A stretch of 64,000 bases of DNA from Aquincola tertiaricarbonis (GTDB lineage Bacteria > Pseudomonadota > Gammaproteobacteria > Burkholderiales > Burkholderiaceae_C), in contig NZ_JZUE01000001.1 of NCBI RefSeq assembly GCF_000969605.1, positions 62,001-126,000 on the forward strand, written 5' to 3'. The position numbers were made by a program, and so were the translations under genes. A model generated the notes under the pieces. That model worked only from the letters and a program-made list of their open reading frames with translations, did not search any database and was not told the DNA's origin. Numbering within the stretch: position 1 is the first letter of the stretch; every line of letters begins with the position of its first letter. Shown in pieces: positions 46,251-55,135 of the stretch.

Positions 46251-46792
46251 GCGACCAGGCCGCCCCGCATGCGTTCGAGAAGCGTCTCGACCACGCGCTG
46301 CCCATCCGGGTTGCGCAGCAGCGCCGCCGGCGTGGCGCCGCCAAGTTCCGGCAGCGGAGTACGGATCCAGGTACTGACCCAGCTTTCGAGGTCGAAGTCC
46401 TTCACCTGTTCGGCGTCCCCGCTCTCCTCCAGCAGCTGGCGCAAAGTGGCCACCACGCGCATCAACGCGACGGTACGGTGGCCAGCCGCGTCGGGGAGCA
46501 CCTCGCCGGCCTTTGCCTTGCGCAGGTACGTGGTTTCCGGAAGACCGATGATGTCGAGCACACTAGGGGCCGGCTCGCTCAGGGCCTTGGACAAGAGGAT
46601 CACGGTGATGGCCGGCACACCCTCTTCCACGGCGCGGTAAAGCGTGAGGTGGTCGCTCAGGCGTACTTGGTCGACCAAGCGATCCCACTGGGACCGCCAG
46701 CTCTTCTCCACAACGCTGCTGGGAAGCGCCCAGAAACCCCCACGGGTGTGCAGGCGACGAGCGGGAACGACTGCGTCCATACGAGCCTCCAT
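46247..46792 (-). CDS. Xre/MbcA/ParS-family antitoxin
   Basis: The 181-residue partner of the RES toxin. An N-terminal Xre-like helical domain (LPETTYLRKAKAGEVLPD) precedes the MbcA/ParS toxin-binding region (VVATLRQLLEES, EQVKDFDLESWVSTWI) and the typical C-terminus with GGATPAALLRNPDGQRVVE. It blocks the RES active site and represses its own promoter, which should lie just beyond 46792. Start codon ATG 46792 or the ATG four codons later. Confidence 0.88.
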   Translation of the reverse strand: MEARMDAVVPARRLHTRGGFWALPSSVVEKSWRSQWDRLVDQVRLSDHLTLYRAVEEGVPAITVILLSKALSEPAPSVLDIIGLPETTYLRKAKAGEVLPDAAGHRTVALMRVVATLRQLLEESGDAEQVKDFDLESWVSTWIRTPLPELGGATPAALLRNPDGQRVVETLLERMRGGLVA

Positions 46793-47240
46793 TTGGTGGC
46801 GATTCTACGCCATACGGAGACCACTGCGCCGGCGACTTTCCTTCATGAGGAGTCGATGGCTGCGCACTTCGCGGATCCTGCGCTTTCCCATACCAGTGCA
46901 CGGATAGAACCAGCGCGTGCGCCGCAAGAGGCCGCTACGACTTGTCCGACAGCCCCAGACGCAGAGCCTGCGAGCGAATCCAACTAGCTCTGTCCGGCGC
47001 CATTGCCCGAGAGCAGGCGACCCCACGTACAAAGTCGTAAGCAGGCTGGCCGCGGCACGGCCTCAGTTAGTGACCACTCAACTTTTCGGCCACCTGGCCG
47101 ATTACGCTTGTGATGAAGCAGTCAAACAGCGTGCCGGACTGCGTCATCAGCTTGGCACATCACAACGCATGTGATTCTCGTTGGCATTGACGCCCAACGG
47201 ACTCGACCGGCGTTTACCACCTCCCTCTTGGATTTTTCCG
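46793..47240. other. Divergent intergenic region before the first CAP lipoprotein
   Basis: About 450 bases with no supported gene. It must hold the RES-Xre promoter (minus strand) and the promoter of the CAP lipoprotein (plus strand). No convincing consensus boxes are seen. Confidence 0.4.
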
Positions 47241-48338
47241 ATGAATGCACGCACGAACACGCTCCGCAACCTCAGCGTTCTGGCGCTGGCCGCAACGCTC
47301 GCCGCATGCGGTGGTGGCGGTGGTGGTAGCGACTCCAACTCCGGCGGCTCGACTGGCGGTGGTGTCAACAACCCCGGCGGCGGCACGGTGACGACGCCCT
47401 CGACCGACGTGGTGACGAGCGTGGGCACCCTCAAGACATCCGCCGGCACCTCCCCGTACGCGGGCGCCGGCTTCGAAGCTGAAGCGTTCGCCACCATCAA
47501 CGCGACCCGCCTCGTCGCCGGTGCCGGCTACGTTTCGCAGAGCGCTGCACTGGACACCGCTGCAGCGGCGCATGCCAAGTACCTGACGACGAACATCGCC
47601 CTCGGCCTCGGACACGCCGAAGACCCGACCAAGGCCGACTACTACGAAGCTACCGCGGACAGCCGCGCCACCAAGGCGGGCTATCCCAGCGGTTTCGTCA
47701 CCGAGGCGGTGGGCGGCACTGGCGCCACCATGAAGGCCGCTGACTGCGTACTGGGCCTGCTGAACACCGTGTACCACGCCGCGGCGGTACTGAGCCCGGC
47801 GACCAACGTCGGCGTGGGCGTCGGCACTGATGCTGCAGGCATCCCGATGTGCGTCACGGTCCTGGGTGCCCCGGCCAGCGAGACATACCCGCAGGTGGCG
47901 GCGGCCGGCGATCTGGTCGCTTATCCGTCGGCTGGCCAGACCGGCGTCTTCGAGACGTTCTACGTCGGCTACGAGTTGCCGCGCCCGCCGGTCACGCTTT
48001 TCCCGAACACGACTGCGGGCAGGCCCGTCATCGTAAGCGTGCGCAACGCCGACTTCGTGAACTTCAAGGCGGCCGGCACCCTGGCGGCTGTCGTCACCAA
48101 GTTCGAGCTGAAGGACACGGCCGGCAGCGTGGTGCCGGCAGGCATCCTGGCGAACGCGGGCTTGACCGGTTCCGGCGTCGCCCTGACGGCCGACTCGAAT
48201 CTGGGCGAAGGCTTCGCCGTGCTGGTGCCCCTGGCGCCGCTGGCCAAGGGCGCGGTCTACACCGCGACCTTCACTGCAACGCTGAAGTCGGGCGGTACCC
48301 CTGTCGCCAAGACCTGGAGCTTCACCACCAACAACTAA
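47241..48338 (+). CDS. CAP-domain (SCP-like) lipoprotein, copy 1
   Basis: The 365-residue protein starts with a lipoprotein signal (MNARTNTLRNLSVLALAATL, lipobox LAACGGGGGG), a Gly/Ser/Thr-rich linker, a CAP-like domain (FEAEAFATINATRLVAG, ALDTAAAAHAKYL, GHAEDPTKADYYEATADSR) and a C-terminal Ig-like domain ending AKTWSFTTNN. The His and Glu of the CAP metal site are only partly kept. It is probably exported and lipid-anchored. A paralogue lies at 49334-50410 in the opposite direction. A terminator follows the gene. Confidence 0.85.
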   Translation: MNARTNTLRNLSVLALAATLAACGGGGGGSDSNSGGSTGGGVNNPGGGTVTTPSTDVVTSVGTLKTSAGTSPYAGAGFEAEAFATINATRLVAGAGYVSQSAALDTAAAAHAKYLTTNIALGLGHAEDPTKADYYEATADSRATKAGYPSGFVTEAVGGTGATMKAADCVLGLLNTVYHAAAVLSPATNVGVGVGTDAAGIPMCVTVLGAPASETYPQVAAAGDLVAYPSAGQTGVFETFYVGYELPRPPVTLFPNTTAGRPVIVSVRNADFVNFKAAGTLAAVVTKFELKDTAGSVVPAGILANAGLTGSGVALTADSNLGEGFAVLVPLAPLAKGAVYTATFTATLKSGGTPVAKTWSFTTNN

Positions 48339-48359
48339 GCGGTCTCCTACCGCCTAGCT

Positions 48360-48392
48360 CGGAACCCGGCACAGCCGGGCTCTTGTGTTTCT
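48360..48392 (+). terminator. Rho-independent terminator after CAP lipoprotein copy 1
   Basis: The stem CCCGGC/GCCGGG with a 3-base loop (48365-48379) is followed by CTCTTGTGTTTC, a moderately T-rich tail. It starts 22 bases past the stop codon of the CAP lipoprotein. Confidence 0.7.
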
Positions 48393-48580
48393 GCAGCAGC
48401 CCACCCATGAGCATGAATGACCTCGCCATCATCAGCCAGCTGACGGCTCCCGCATCCATACCCTCGGTCCAGTCGGCCCCGTCGGTGGCGTCGGTGCAAG
48501 CGGCTGTTTAGCGATACCGGGCAGCGCGCCGCGACATTGACCAACTTGGTCACCCACTACCAGCGGAGGTCCGGGACGCT

Positions 48581-48949
48581 TTGCGCGTATCGGCTGCGCA
48601 GCGACTTGGTGCAAGCCACGCCGCCAGAAGGAATCTCGCCGCGCACCAGGAGCTCATTCGAACCCTGTTGAGTCAGCTCAGCGAGGCCGAGGCCGAAGCC
48701 ACCGCGGTCGCTCTTCCCTACCTGAGCAGCCTCTTTGGCGTGCCGATTCCTGGTCCGGTCACGTTGCCGCTCGACGAAGGACAGCAAACGATCACGGAAC
48801 ACGTCATCGGACTTAAGTCCCTACGGACGAGACTCGGCAAGGTGTCGGGCGTCGTGCGGACCGCTGGTCGTGACCTCCGTCATCGGGGCACCAGGGCGTT
48901 TATCAATTGCGGCTCCTCCCTCTACTTCACCGAGGACTACGCCTTCTGA
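48581..48949 (+). CDS. Hypothetical protein (possible remnant)
   Basis: A 122-residue frame from TTG 48581, with a helical N-terminal part (HQELIRTLLSQLSEAEAEA) and a tail INCGSSLYFTEDYAF. In-frame protein-like sequence (DIDQLGHPLPAEVRDALR) continues upstream to about 48520 without an ATG, so the 5' end may be lost or the start is non-standard. No family recognised. Confidence 0.4.
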   Translation: MRVSAAQRLGASHAARRNLAAHQELIRTLLSQLSEAEAEATAVALPYLSSLFGVPIPGPVTLPLDEGQQTITEHVIGLKSLRTRLGKVSGVVRTAGRDLRHRGTRAFINCGSSLYFTEDYAF

Positions 48950-49333
48950 CCGGCGGCGGCCGTTGATGTAGCGTCCAATGCCGTGCGGGCTACAGCGAGC
49001 GCCGCGTTGAAGCTATGCGTACCTCCGATAAACCCATTGTTGTGCATGAACCCGGGCACCCACCTACATTGTTCTCGGCAACGCCGCGGGCCGATCGCCA
49101 GAGTTCGTTAAGCGAAATGAGCGATGGTCCATCGTGCCGACCACGACGTGCGGTTCGGCAGGAGCGCAATAGAAAACCCGCGGCCGACCGAAGTCAAGCG
49201 CGCGGGCTGTGTGGGACGCGAGCCTTGGGACGCGCCGCTTTGCGGGGGCGCTAAGGCTTCATCTCGAACGTAACATTCGGGCGTGCCTGTAGCTGGCCAT
49301 CATCATCTAGTCCGGATTGAGGTCAGTCCTGGC
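48950..49333. other. 384-bp region without a supported gene
   Basis: No protein-like frame. The last 20 bases (CCGGATTGAGGTCAG) are shared with the 3' flank of the decayed CAP fragment at 45476, showing that the ancient duplication extended past the stop codon. Confidence 0.45.
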
Positions 49334-50410
49334 TCACCACTTCATGGTGGTGAAGCTGAAGGTACGAGCGAAGCCGATGCCGTCAGTGGTGCCCTGCACT
49401 TGCACGGTGTAGGTCGTCTCTTGAGCAAGGCCCTGACGCGGGATGACGAACGCTTGATTGCCGGTCAGCACCTTGTGCGGGTCCTGGCTGGCGTGGTACA
49501 GGAACACCGGGATCGAGTCGCCGGTGCTGCTGGTGATGGTTGCGCTCAGCAAGTCGATCTCCTTGCCTGCTGGTGCACGGACATAGATGGGTTGCCCCAC
49601 GTGCTCGTCTGCCGCGAAGCCCAGGCCAGCGAATGGGTCCGGTGCCTCACCCCGCATGCTGGGCTGCACGCCTGTCGTACCTTCGCAGGGATAGGTCACC
49701 ACATCGGCCGGCTCTTGCCTAGGGACGTCTGTAGGCTGCCCAACAGTCCAGTTCAGGGTCGCAACCGGGTTTAAGCCACCTTCGGCAAACGACACCCCCA
49801 CGCCTGCATCGCGGTAGCCGTCGAAGCTGCCGGCCAAGTGGTAGACGCTGCCCAGCAGTGAGCGCACAAGGGCGTCACCCATGTTCGACGCCGTGCCGAT
49901 GCCCCGATAGCTGATGAACTCGCCGGAGCCACCTACATAGCCGGCTTTCGTGCCCCGCTCGTTCGGAGTTATCGCCTGAAAGCCGCTCTTGTTGGCGTCC
50001 TCAAGGTGCCCGCCGGCCTCCCCATCCATGAAACGCAGACGTTGGTATTCAGCGTGCCAGCCAGCCGCCGTGTCCAGCTTCGCGTTTTGAGCCACCTTGC
50101 CGAAGCCGCAGCGCGAGCGCTCGCTGTTCAACAGGTCGAAGGCTACAGCAGCCACAGAGCCAGGCATGTAGGTTGGAGCAGGAACCGTCGTCACCGGGTC
50201 CACCGTCACCGGCTTGGAAGGCGCGGGCGCCACCACCGGAGGAACCGGAACGCTCGGCACTTCAGGAACGGTCGGGGGTCGTGGGGACAGCGGGCTGGTC
50301 GAGGTGCTGTCGCCGCCACCACCGCCACCACCGCAAGCGGAAAGGGCCGCAGCAGCTACGACGAGGAGGGCGAACGTCGTGTGAGACGCGAAACGGATGG
50401 GGGCTTGCAT
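49334..50410 (-). CDS. CAP-domain lipoprotein, copy 2
   Basis: The 358-residue paralogue of the protein at 47241. It has a lipoprotein signal (MQAPIRFASHTTFALLVVAA, lipobox LSACGGGGGGG), a long Pro/Val linker (PPTVPEVPSVPVPPVV), a CAP-like domain (AFDLLNSERSRCGFG, LDTAAGWHAEYQRL, GGHLEDANKSGFQAIT), YDAGVGVSF-like core (YRDAGVGVSFAEGG) and an Ig-like end (YTVQVQGTTDGIGFARTFSF). It is closer to standard CAP proteins than copy 1. Probably lipid-anchored in the outer membrane. Confidence 0.87.
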   Translation of the reverse strand: MQAPIRFASHTTFALLVVAAAALSACGGGGGGGDSTSTSPLSPRPPTVPEVPSVPVPPVVAPAPSKPVTVDPVTTVPAPTYMPGSVAAVAFDLLNSERSRCGFGKVAQNAKLDTAAGWHAEYQRLRFMDGEAGGHLEDANKSGFQAITPNERGTKAGYVGGSGEFISYRGIGTASNMGDALVRSLLGSVYHLAGSFDGYRDAGVGVSFAEGGLNPVATLNWTVGQPTDVPRQEPADVVTYPCEGTTGVQPSMRGEAPDPFAGLGFAADEHVGQPIYVRAPAGKEIDLLSATITSSTGDSIPVFLYHASQDPHKVLTGNQAFVIPRQGLAQETTYTVQVQGTTDGIGFARTFSFTTMKW

Positions 50411-50673
50411 GCACGCACTCTATTTTATTGCGACGCGTTATGTATCGACCGATTCGCTTTGCCCACTCTTGTTTGTGACCGATTTCCTGGCAACGCATCG
50501 ACCAACGCCCGGCTCGTCCGACACAGCGTCGGCGTACTGCTCCAGGGCCTGCATCGTGATGCGCTGTTGCTTCACAAGGTCAAGCAGCGCTCGCGCATGG
50601 GTGAGCAAGTTGTTGATCGGCCGTACCGGCGGCTACCTTGATCGTCGGCTTGCCGAGCGCCCGCCGGCCAGGT
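50411..50673. other. Intergenic region between two minus-strand lipoprotein genes
   Basis: About 260 bases with no convincing gene. Read on the minus strand it should hold the promoter of CAP copy 2. A frame on the plus strand is open but has no family features. Confidence 0.4.
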
Positions 50674-51258
50674 TCAGCGCCCCAAAGTGAACTTGATCAT
50701 CGGCTGCGCGCCAGCGGCGCCAACTTTCCAAGCGTAGCTCTTGCTCAGCAGGCCTGGTGTGCGGTCCGCGTTGTGCTCGATGACCGTCGCATTGCTCGGC
50801 AGGCTCACCTCAGCGGTGCCATTGAGCTTGATGCCGAGCGAGCGCATCTCCTCGCGGTCCTTCTCCTTCATGGCCGGCGCCCCGAGCGTGTAAACGCCCG
50901 CCTTGTCACGCGCCACGTAGAAGACCTTGAACGTGCGGACCTGCTGGCCGGGCGGGACCTCCTCGTCGATCCGAAGCTCGTATCGGCCCTGCCCGCTGTA
51001 GCTGACCTTCTTGAAACCTGGCAACTTGGCCGATTTCTCGCCGTCGGCCTTGAGCGATTCGTCGTCCTTGGCCGTCAACGATCCCTTGCCCTTGATTTCC
51101 ATCGCAGCCAGCGCGTTCACGGCGGTGCCATCGTAGGTGAAGGTGTAGCCCCCATCGGGCTTGAAGCGCACTGCCGTCTCGAACTTTTCGGGCACCAGGC
51201 AGCCCGTGAGGACACAGCTGGCGGCGAGGACGGGGACAAGGCGAGCAAGGTTGTTCAT
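50674..51258 (-). CDS. Predicted lipoprotein of unknown function
   Basis: A 194-residue protein with a lipoprotein signal (MNNLARLVPVLAASCVLTGC) and a soluble beta-rich domain: FKPDGGYTFTYDGTAVNA, YSGQGRYELRIDEEVPPG, and a C-terminal WKVGAAGAQPMIKFTLG. No family name assigned. Same strand as the CAP copy 2 gene and may be part of the same envelope-related cargo module. Confidence 0.75.
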   Translation of the reverse strand: MNNLARLVPVLAASCVLTGCLVPEKFETAVRFKPDGGYTFTYDGTAVNALAAMEIKGKGSLTAKDDESLKADGEKSAKLPGFKKVSYSGQGRYELRIDEEVPPGQQVRTFKVFYVARDKAGVYTLGAPAMKEKDREEMRSLGIKLNGTAEVSLPSNATVIEHNADRTPGLLSKSYAWKVGAAGAQPMIKFTLGR

Positions 51259-51521
51259 GCGGGAGTACTTGGTTGAAGCGCAGGCCAGCTACGAGGCTAA
51301 AGGCGGGGTTATGAGTAGGAAGGCGACGATGTTTGCCCCGACCTTTAGCCGCTAGCCAAAGAGCGTTCGACCTTCGGCGCGATCGACGCTCCGCGACTGT
51401 AGAAACGACTTGAGCTATGCGCCGAAGTTGGACAAATTTCCTCCCGTTGTCTCCTAAGGAAGGTCTGCAAAACTCAGCGGCGACTCGCTCTCGATGGCCG
51501 AATGAAACTTGGATGCGTGGC
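51259..51521. other. Intergenic region
   Basis: Holds the 5' region of the lipoprotein gene. Nothing else visible. Confidence 0.4.
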
Positions 51522-51782
51522 TCAGATGGAACGTAGCAACCGTGAGGCTAGCCATAGACACCCAAGGCCGCATGCACCATAGAAGGTGGCTAGCAGCGCA
51601 TGCCCAGCGGCAATGCCGAACAACTCAGCTGCGATGAGTGCCAGTCCGCAAAATACTCGGCAGCCAAGTCCCTGCGGGAGGGAAGGATCGAGTGCGAAGA
51701 TCATGTTGGCGCTAGCCAAGAAGGCTCCGGCGCCAACTACGAGGAGCAGCCAGGCAAACCACTTGTATTGACGGTCCATCAT
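51522..51782 (-). CDS. Small membrane protein with about three helices
   Basis: An 86-residue protein (MMDRQYKWFAW) with three hydrophobic segments: LLLVVGAGAFLASANMIFAL, VFCGLALIAAELFGIAAG and ATFYGACGLGCLWLA. Family unknown. The start at 51782 avoids a long leader that is not protein-like. It lies between the lipoprotein and the IS5-type transposase. Confidence 0.6.
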   Translation of the reverse strand: MMDRQYKWFAWLLLVVGAGAFLASANMIFALDPSLPQGLGCRVFCGLALIAAELFGIAAGHALLATFYGACGLGCLWLASRLLRSI

Positions 51783-51913
51783 GCGATGGTAGCTCCCGTT
51801 GTCGCTGTAAGTCGCGACTTCGCTGCCACACACACCAACTGTCATGCAACGTTCGTAAAACCACGGGGTACTAGGCATAGCTTTGTCGTTCGAGCTCGGC
51901 GACGATGTGGCCC

Positions 51914-52872
51914 ATGAAGCAGCTCGGACTTGGCCTGGACCTTTCAACCAAACGAACTCGTAAGCGCGAGTTCCTCGACGAGATGGGGCGCGTGGTGCCA
52001 TGGGCGGCGCTGGTGCAGGTGGTGCAGCCGCACTACCCCAAGGCAAAGACGGGCCGCCCGCCGTTCGGCATCGAGACGATGCTGCGCATCCACTATCTGC
52101 AGCAGTGGTTCGCGCTGTCGGACCCGGCGATGGAGGAGGCGCTGCATGACATGCCGGTGTTCAGGGAGTTCGCCATGCTCGATGACGGTGTGACGCGGCT
52201 GCCCGACGAGACCACCATCCTGCGGTTCCGCCATCTGCTGGAGAAGCACGACCTGGCCACCGAATTGCTGCGGGTGGTCAACGACATCCTGCAGGCCAAG
52301 GGCCTGATGATGAAGAAGGGCACGGTGGTGGACGCCACACTGATCGCCGCGCCCAGCTCGGCAAAGAACGCCGAGGGCGAGCGTGACTCCGAGATGAAAC
52401 AGGCCAAGAAGGGCAACCAGTGGTACTTCGGCATGAAGGCCCACATCGGCGTGGATGTGGACTCCGGGCTGGTGCACAGCGTGGTCGGCACAGCAGCCAG
52501 CGTCAACGATGTGACGCAGGCCGGGGCGCTTCTGCACGGCCAGGAGGAAGCGGCCTTCGGCGACGCTGGCTACCAAGGCGTGCACAAGCGGCCCAAGGCC
52601 CAGGGCCCTGCCTGGCATGTCGCGATGCGGCCCGGCTTGCGGCGCCAGCTCAACCCGTTTATCGAACCGCAGTTCATCGCCGAGCAGATCGAGCGGGCCA
52701 AGGCCACCATCCGCGCCAAGGTCGAGCACCCGTTCCGGGTCCTCAAAAGGCAGTTCGGCTACACCAAGGTGCGCTACCGAGGGCTCAAGAAAAACACTGC
52801 TCAGATCGTCACCTGTTCGCGCTGAGCAATCTGTGGATGGCACGGCGGCGGTTGACGGGAGATGTGGGATGA
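51914..52872 (+). pseudogene. IS5-family transposase with a 1-base deletion
   Basis: The frame encodes a nearly complete IS5-type DDE transposase: GRPPFGIETMLRIHYLQQWF, VVDATLIAAPSSAKN (first Asp), FGDAGYQGVHKR (second Asp) and the C-terminal ERAKATIRAKVEHPFRVLKR (Glu). Near 52812 it runs into KKNTAQIVTCSR and stops. The expected end LFALSNLWMARRRLTGDVG is present in the next frame up to 52872, so one C has been lost in the run after ATCGTCA. The transposase is inactive unless this is a sequencing error. I could not see the terminal inverted repeats. Confidence 0.88.
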
Positions 52873-53466
52873 GTGCGTCCGCAGCGGCCTCGCGGCCGTG
52901 CGGTACGCGCTGAGCGCATCGCAACGCGTCAAAAAGCAGCGCTGAGACAACAAATGACTGGCATCCTGGCGCATCCGCGGCATCAGTTCACCTTAAACGC
53001 CACTTCGCAGCGCGTTGTGCAGACCTTCCCTAACTCATTGGTCGGTCGGGAAAGACGAAGTTGTGGCCGAGGCCGCATCCTGTGGCTGGGCATGCCGCCG
53101 GCGAAATGCTCCAACGAGCGCTTGGGCACGGATCGAGAGCGAGGTCGCGCGCCATGGTCGAGCGATCGGCCCGTTCACGGTCTCCAGGCGTCGAGGCGAG
53201 ACGCTGATCCGCGCCGTACTAGCAGGTGCGACGCTCTCGCCGCTGACGCGTGACGGGCCTAGCGACCACCTTGCCGAGAAGGTTGAGCGCTGGCTGTGCG
53301 CCCATTCGCAGCTGCAGGCCGCGCTGCGGAACCTCGGAGCTTGTTGATGTCACATCGAACTCGTCAGGCGACCCCGCGGAGGGTTCCACGCGGAATACCG
53401 TGCTACGGCGAATCCAACACCCATAGGTGTTGTGAATTCGAGACGGCGCCAGAAGTTTCGCGGCGT
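52873..53466. other. Region after the IS5-type transposase
   Basis: Probably includes the right end of the insertion sequence. One plus-strand frame (about 53015-53347) has protein-like sequence (AWARIESEVARHGRAIGPFT, then HLAEKVERWLCAHSQLQAAL) without a clear start or known family, and may be a small gene or the remnant of one. After 53350 the AT content rises sharply. Confidence 0.4.
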
Positions 53467-53545
53467 CAGGTTGTGTCAAACCTGATAAGTATTGAAAGCA
53501 ATACTGATGAGTTATTCATCAATAGCTCATTTTCATCGTGAGCTA
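53467..53545. repeat. Four consecutive short inverted repeats
   Basis: Back-to-back palindromes in 79 bases: CAGGTT-AACCTG (53467-53484, loop GTGTCA), AGTATTG-CAATACT (53488-53505), GATGA-TCATC (53506-53520) and TAGCTCA-TGAGCTA (53523-53545). All stems are perfect, 5-7 bp. The DNA here is AT-rich compared with the surroundings. They could be operator sites for regulators of the tns operon, or part of a structured RNA; the start GTCAGGTTGTGTC also faintly resembles the TnsB-type sites at the transposon ends. Confidence 0.6.
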
Positions 53546-54123
53546 CTCGTCGATGTTATTTGGAATCTTTTTAATGCATAACATGTAGCAATAATTCTTC
53601 CGAGAAGTACTGCTAAGTGTAAATGCCCGCTTCCTTTGTGCTTGCAAGGGTTTCCGCTAGGTTTATTTGCCTTGTTTTATCGAATCCACTCGTGGATGAT
53701 ATATAAACAAGTTGAATCGAATTGGACGATTTCGTTGTCGACCTTAACGCTCGCCGCACGAAGAAGCAGTGCTTAGTCGCAAATGGTGAGGAGATCTCAG
53801 GCGGGGCGACCAAGCACGGCTTCTCGCTGGCCCTCGTGTATGGCGTTCTCTCGGGCTGAACCAAGGGTATGCGAGGCGAAGCCTATCGGATCGCGGTAGC
53901 TCTGGGCCTTAAGCCCGGGTCGCAAGATTCCACAGATAGTGCCGCAACCAGGGATAACTCGAGAAAGGGGAACTGAGTCTTCTTTCCGAGCCACAAAAGA
54001 AGAAGGCCAACCTTTGAAGAGGTTGACTTTCCGGCGAAGCCTGAACGATTCAAGCATCAGCTCTGCCTGAGTTTCCTCATCCAAGAATCTTCAGTCAAGC
54101 CCTCTGGCGGTTTTCTCGGCATC
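53546..54123. other. Mostly non-coding region upstream of tnsA
   Basis: AT-rich up to about 53720, then richer in GC. A short plus-strand frame at 53722-53859 (TTG start) reads MDDFVVDLNARRTKKQ and SGGATKHGFSLALVYGVLSG; it looks like a protein end and may be a 45-residue gene or a remnant. No other gene is supported. The tns promoter should lie here. Confidence 0.45.
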
Positions 54124-55134
54124 TTGCGATGGACCGTGAGGCCGACGGTGTCGCAAATGTTAGGCTTAGCCACTAAGGTTATGAACTTGAACGAACCAGC
54201 GGCAGTGCCCGGTGCCTGTTGCAAACAGGCGATCAACCGGCTTACTGAATACACACGATGGGTCTTGCGGCGCCTTGACCGGCAGATGCGAGCTCGACAC
54301 GGCCAAGGCCGCCGGGAGGGATACAAGCCATGGATCCACATCCGGCGCCGCCTTCCAGCAAGAGCCTCGCACCACGTGTTGGCCCACTTGCCGCTCCGAC
54401 CTCGCTCGCTCCACTTTCTTAGCACGATCGAAGAGAACACGGCGCTGTTGCTTGGATGGCTCGGCGCCAAAGAGATTCGAGAAGCGTTGCCGGCCTGGCC
54501 TATCTCACACCCAAGTCCGGCTGCCGGCTGGGATCCAGATCTCGATGCGAGACTCGACACGGTTCCTGGCCTGCTTGAGATCGCCCGCGACGCAGGCATC
54601 GACCATGGGGTGTATCCCGGTACGCGAGTTCCATTCGTCGCGACGATCGACATCGTCGCGGTACTACCCCAGTTGCCGCTTCGCAAATTATTGTTCGTGG
54701 GTTGCAAGCCATCCTCAGCACTGCTCGCAGATCAACGCGCGTTAGAACGCCTGGAACTTGAGCGGCTCTACGCGCAGGCATGCGACGGCGTCCACTCGAT
54801 CGTGCACGAGAAGACATTCGACGAGAGACTCATTGAAAACCTCCAATGGATCGTGCCGCGCTACAGTGAGCTGCAGCGTCTTCAGCGGACCAGCATCCTC
54901 AATGATTTCAGCGGCGAATTCCTCTGCTGCGCAGGCGACCTTCCCGTCGTCGAAGCGCGCAACGTGGCCGCCGCGCGGGTCGGCTGCAAGGAGGATCCTG
55001 AGGCGTTGCTCCGGGCCTGCCTGTGGACTCGCCGGATCGACGCGGACCTGACGCAGCCCATCGTCCGATCCAGGCCTTTGGCCCGTGGCGGCGAGCGTAT
55101 CGTCAACGCGTGCCTTGCCAAACTGCTGAAGTAG
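54124..55134 (+). CDS. tnsA: TnsA transposon endonuclease
   Basis: TnsA cuts the 5' ends of the transposon so that, with TnsB, it moves by cut and paste. The 336 residues fit the restriction-enzyme-like fold. Catalytic residues match Tn7 TnsA: Glu in STIEENT (about residue 103), Asp in VATIDIVAVL (about 176) and Lys in FVGCKPSS (about 195), where Tn7 has Q-x-K. The C-terminal half resembles the TnsC-contacting domain (HSIVHEKTFDERLIENLQW). The start could be ATG 54124, 54157 or 54181. The tnsB GTG follows one base after the stop. Confidence 0.9.
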   Translation: MRWTVRPTVSQMLGLATKVMNLNEPAAVPGACCKQAINRLTEYTRWVLRRLDRQMRARHGQGRREGYKPWIHIRRRLPARASHHVLAHLPLRPRSLHFLSTIEENTALLLGWLGAKEIREALPAWPISHPSPAAGWDPDLDARLDTVPGLLEIARDAGIDHGVYPGTRVPFVATIDIVAVLPQLPLRKLLFVGCKPSSALLADQRALERLELERLYAQACDGVHSIVHEKTFDERLIENLQWIVPRYSELQRLQRTSILNDFSGEFLCCAGDLPVVEARNVAAARVGCKEDPEALLRACLWTRRIDADLTQPIVRSRPLARGGERIVNACLAKLLK

Positions 55135-55135
55135 C

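Noticed and set aside
53613-54084. Minus-strand short frames upstream of tnsA
   Set aside because: They overlap each other and a plus-strand frame, and lack protein-like composition or ribosome binding sites.
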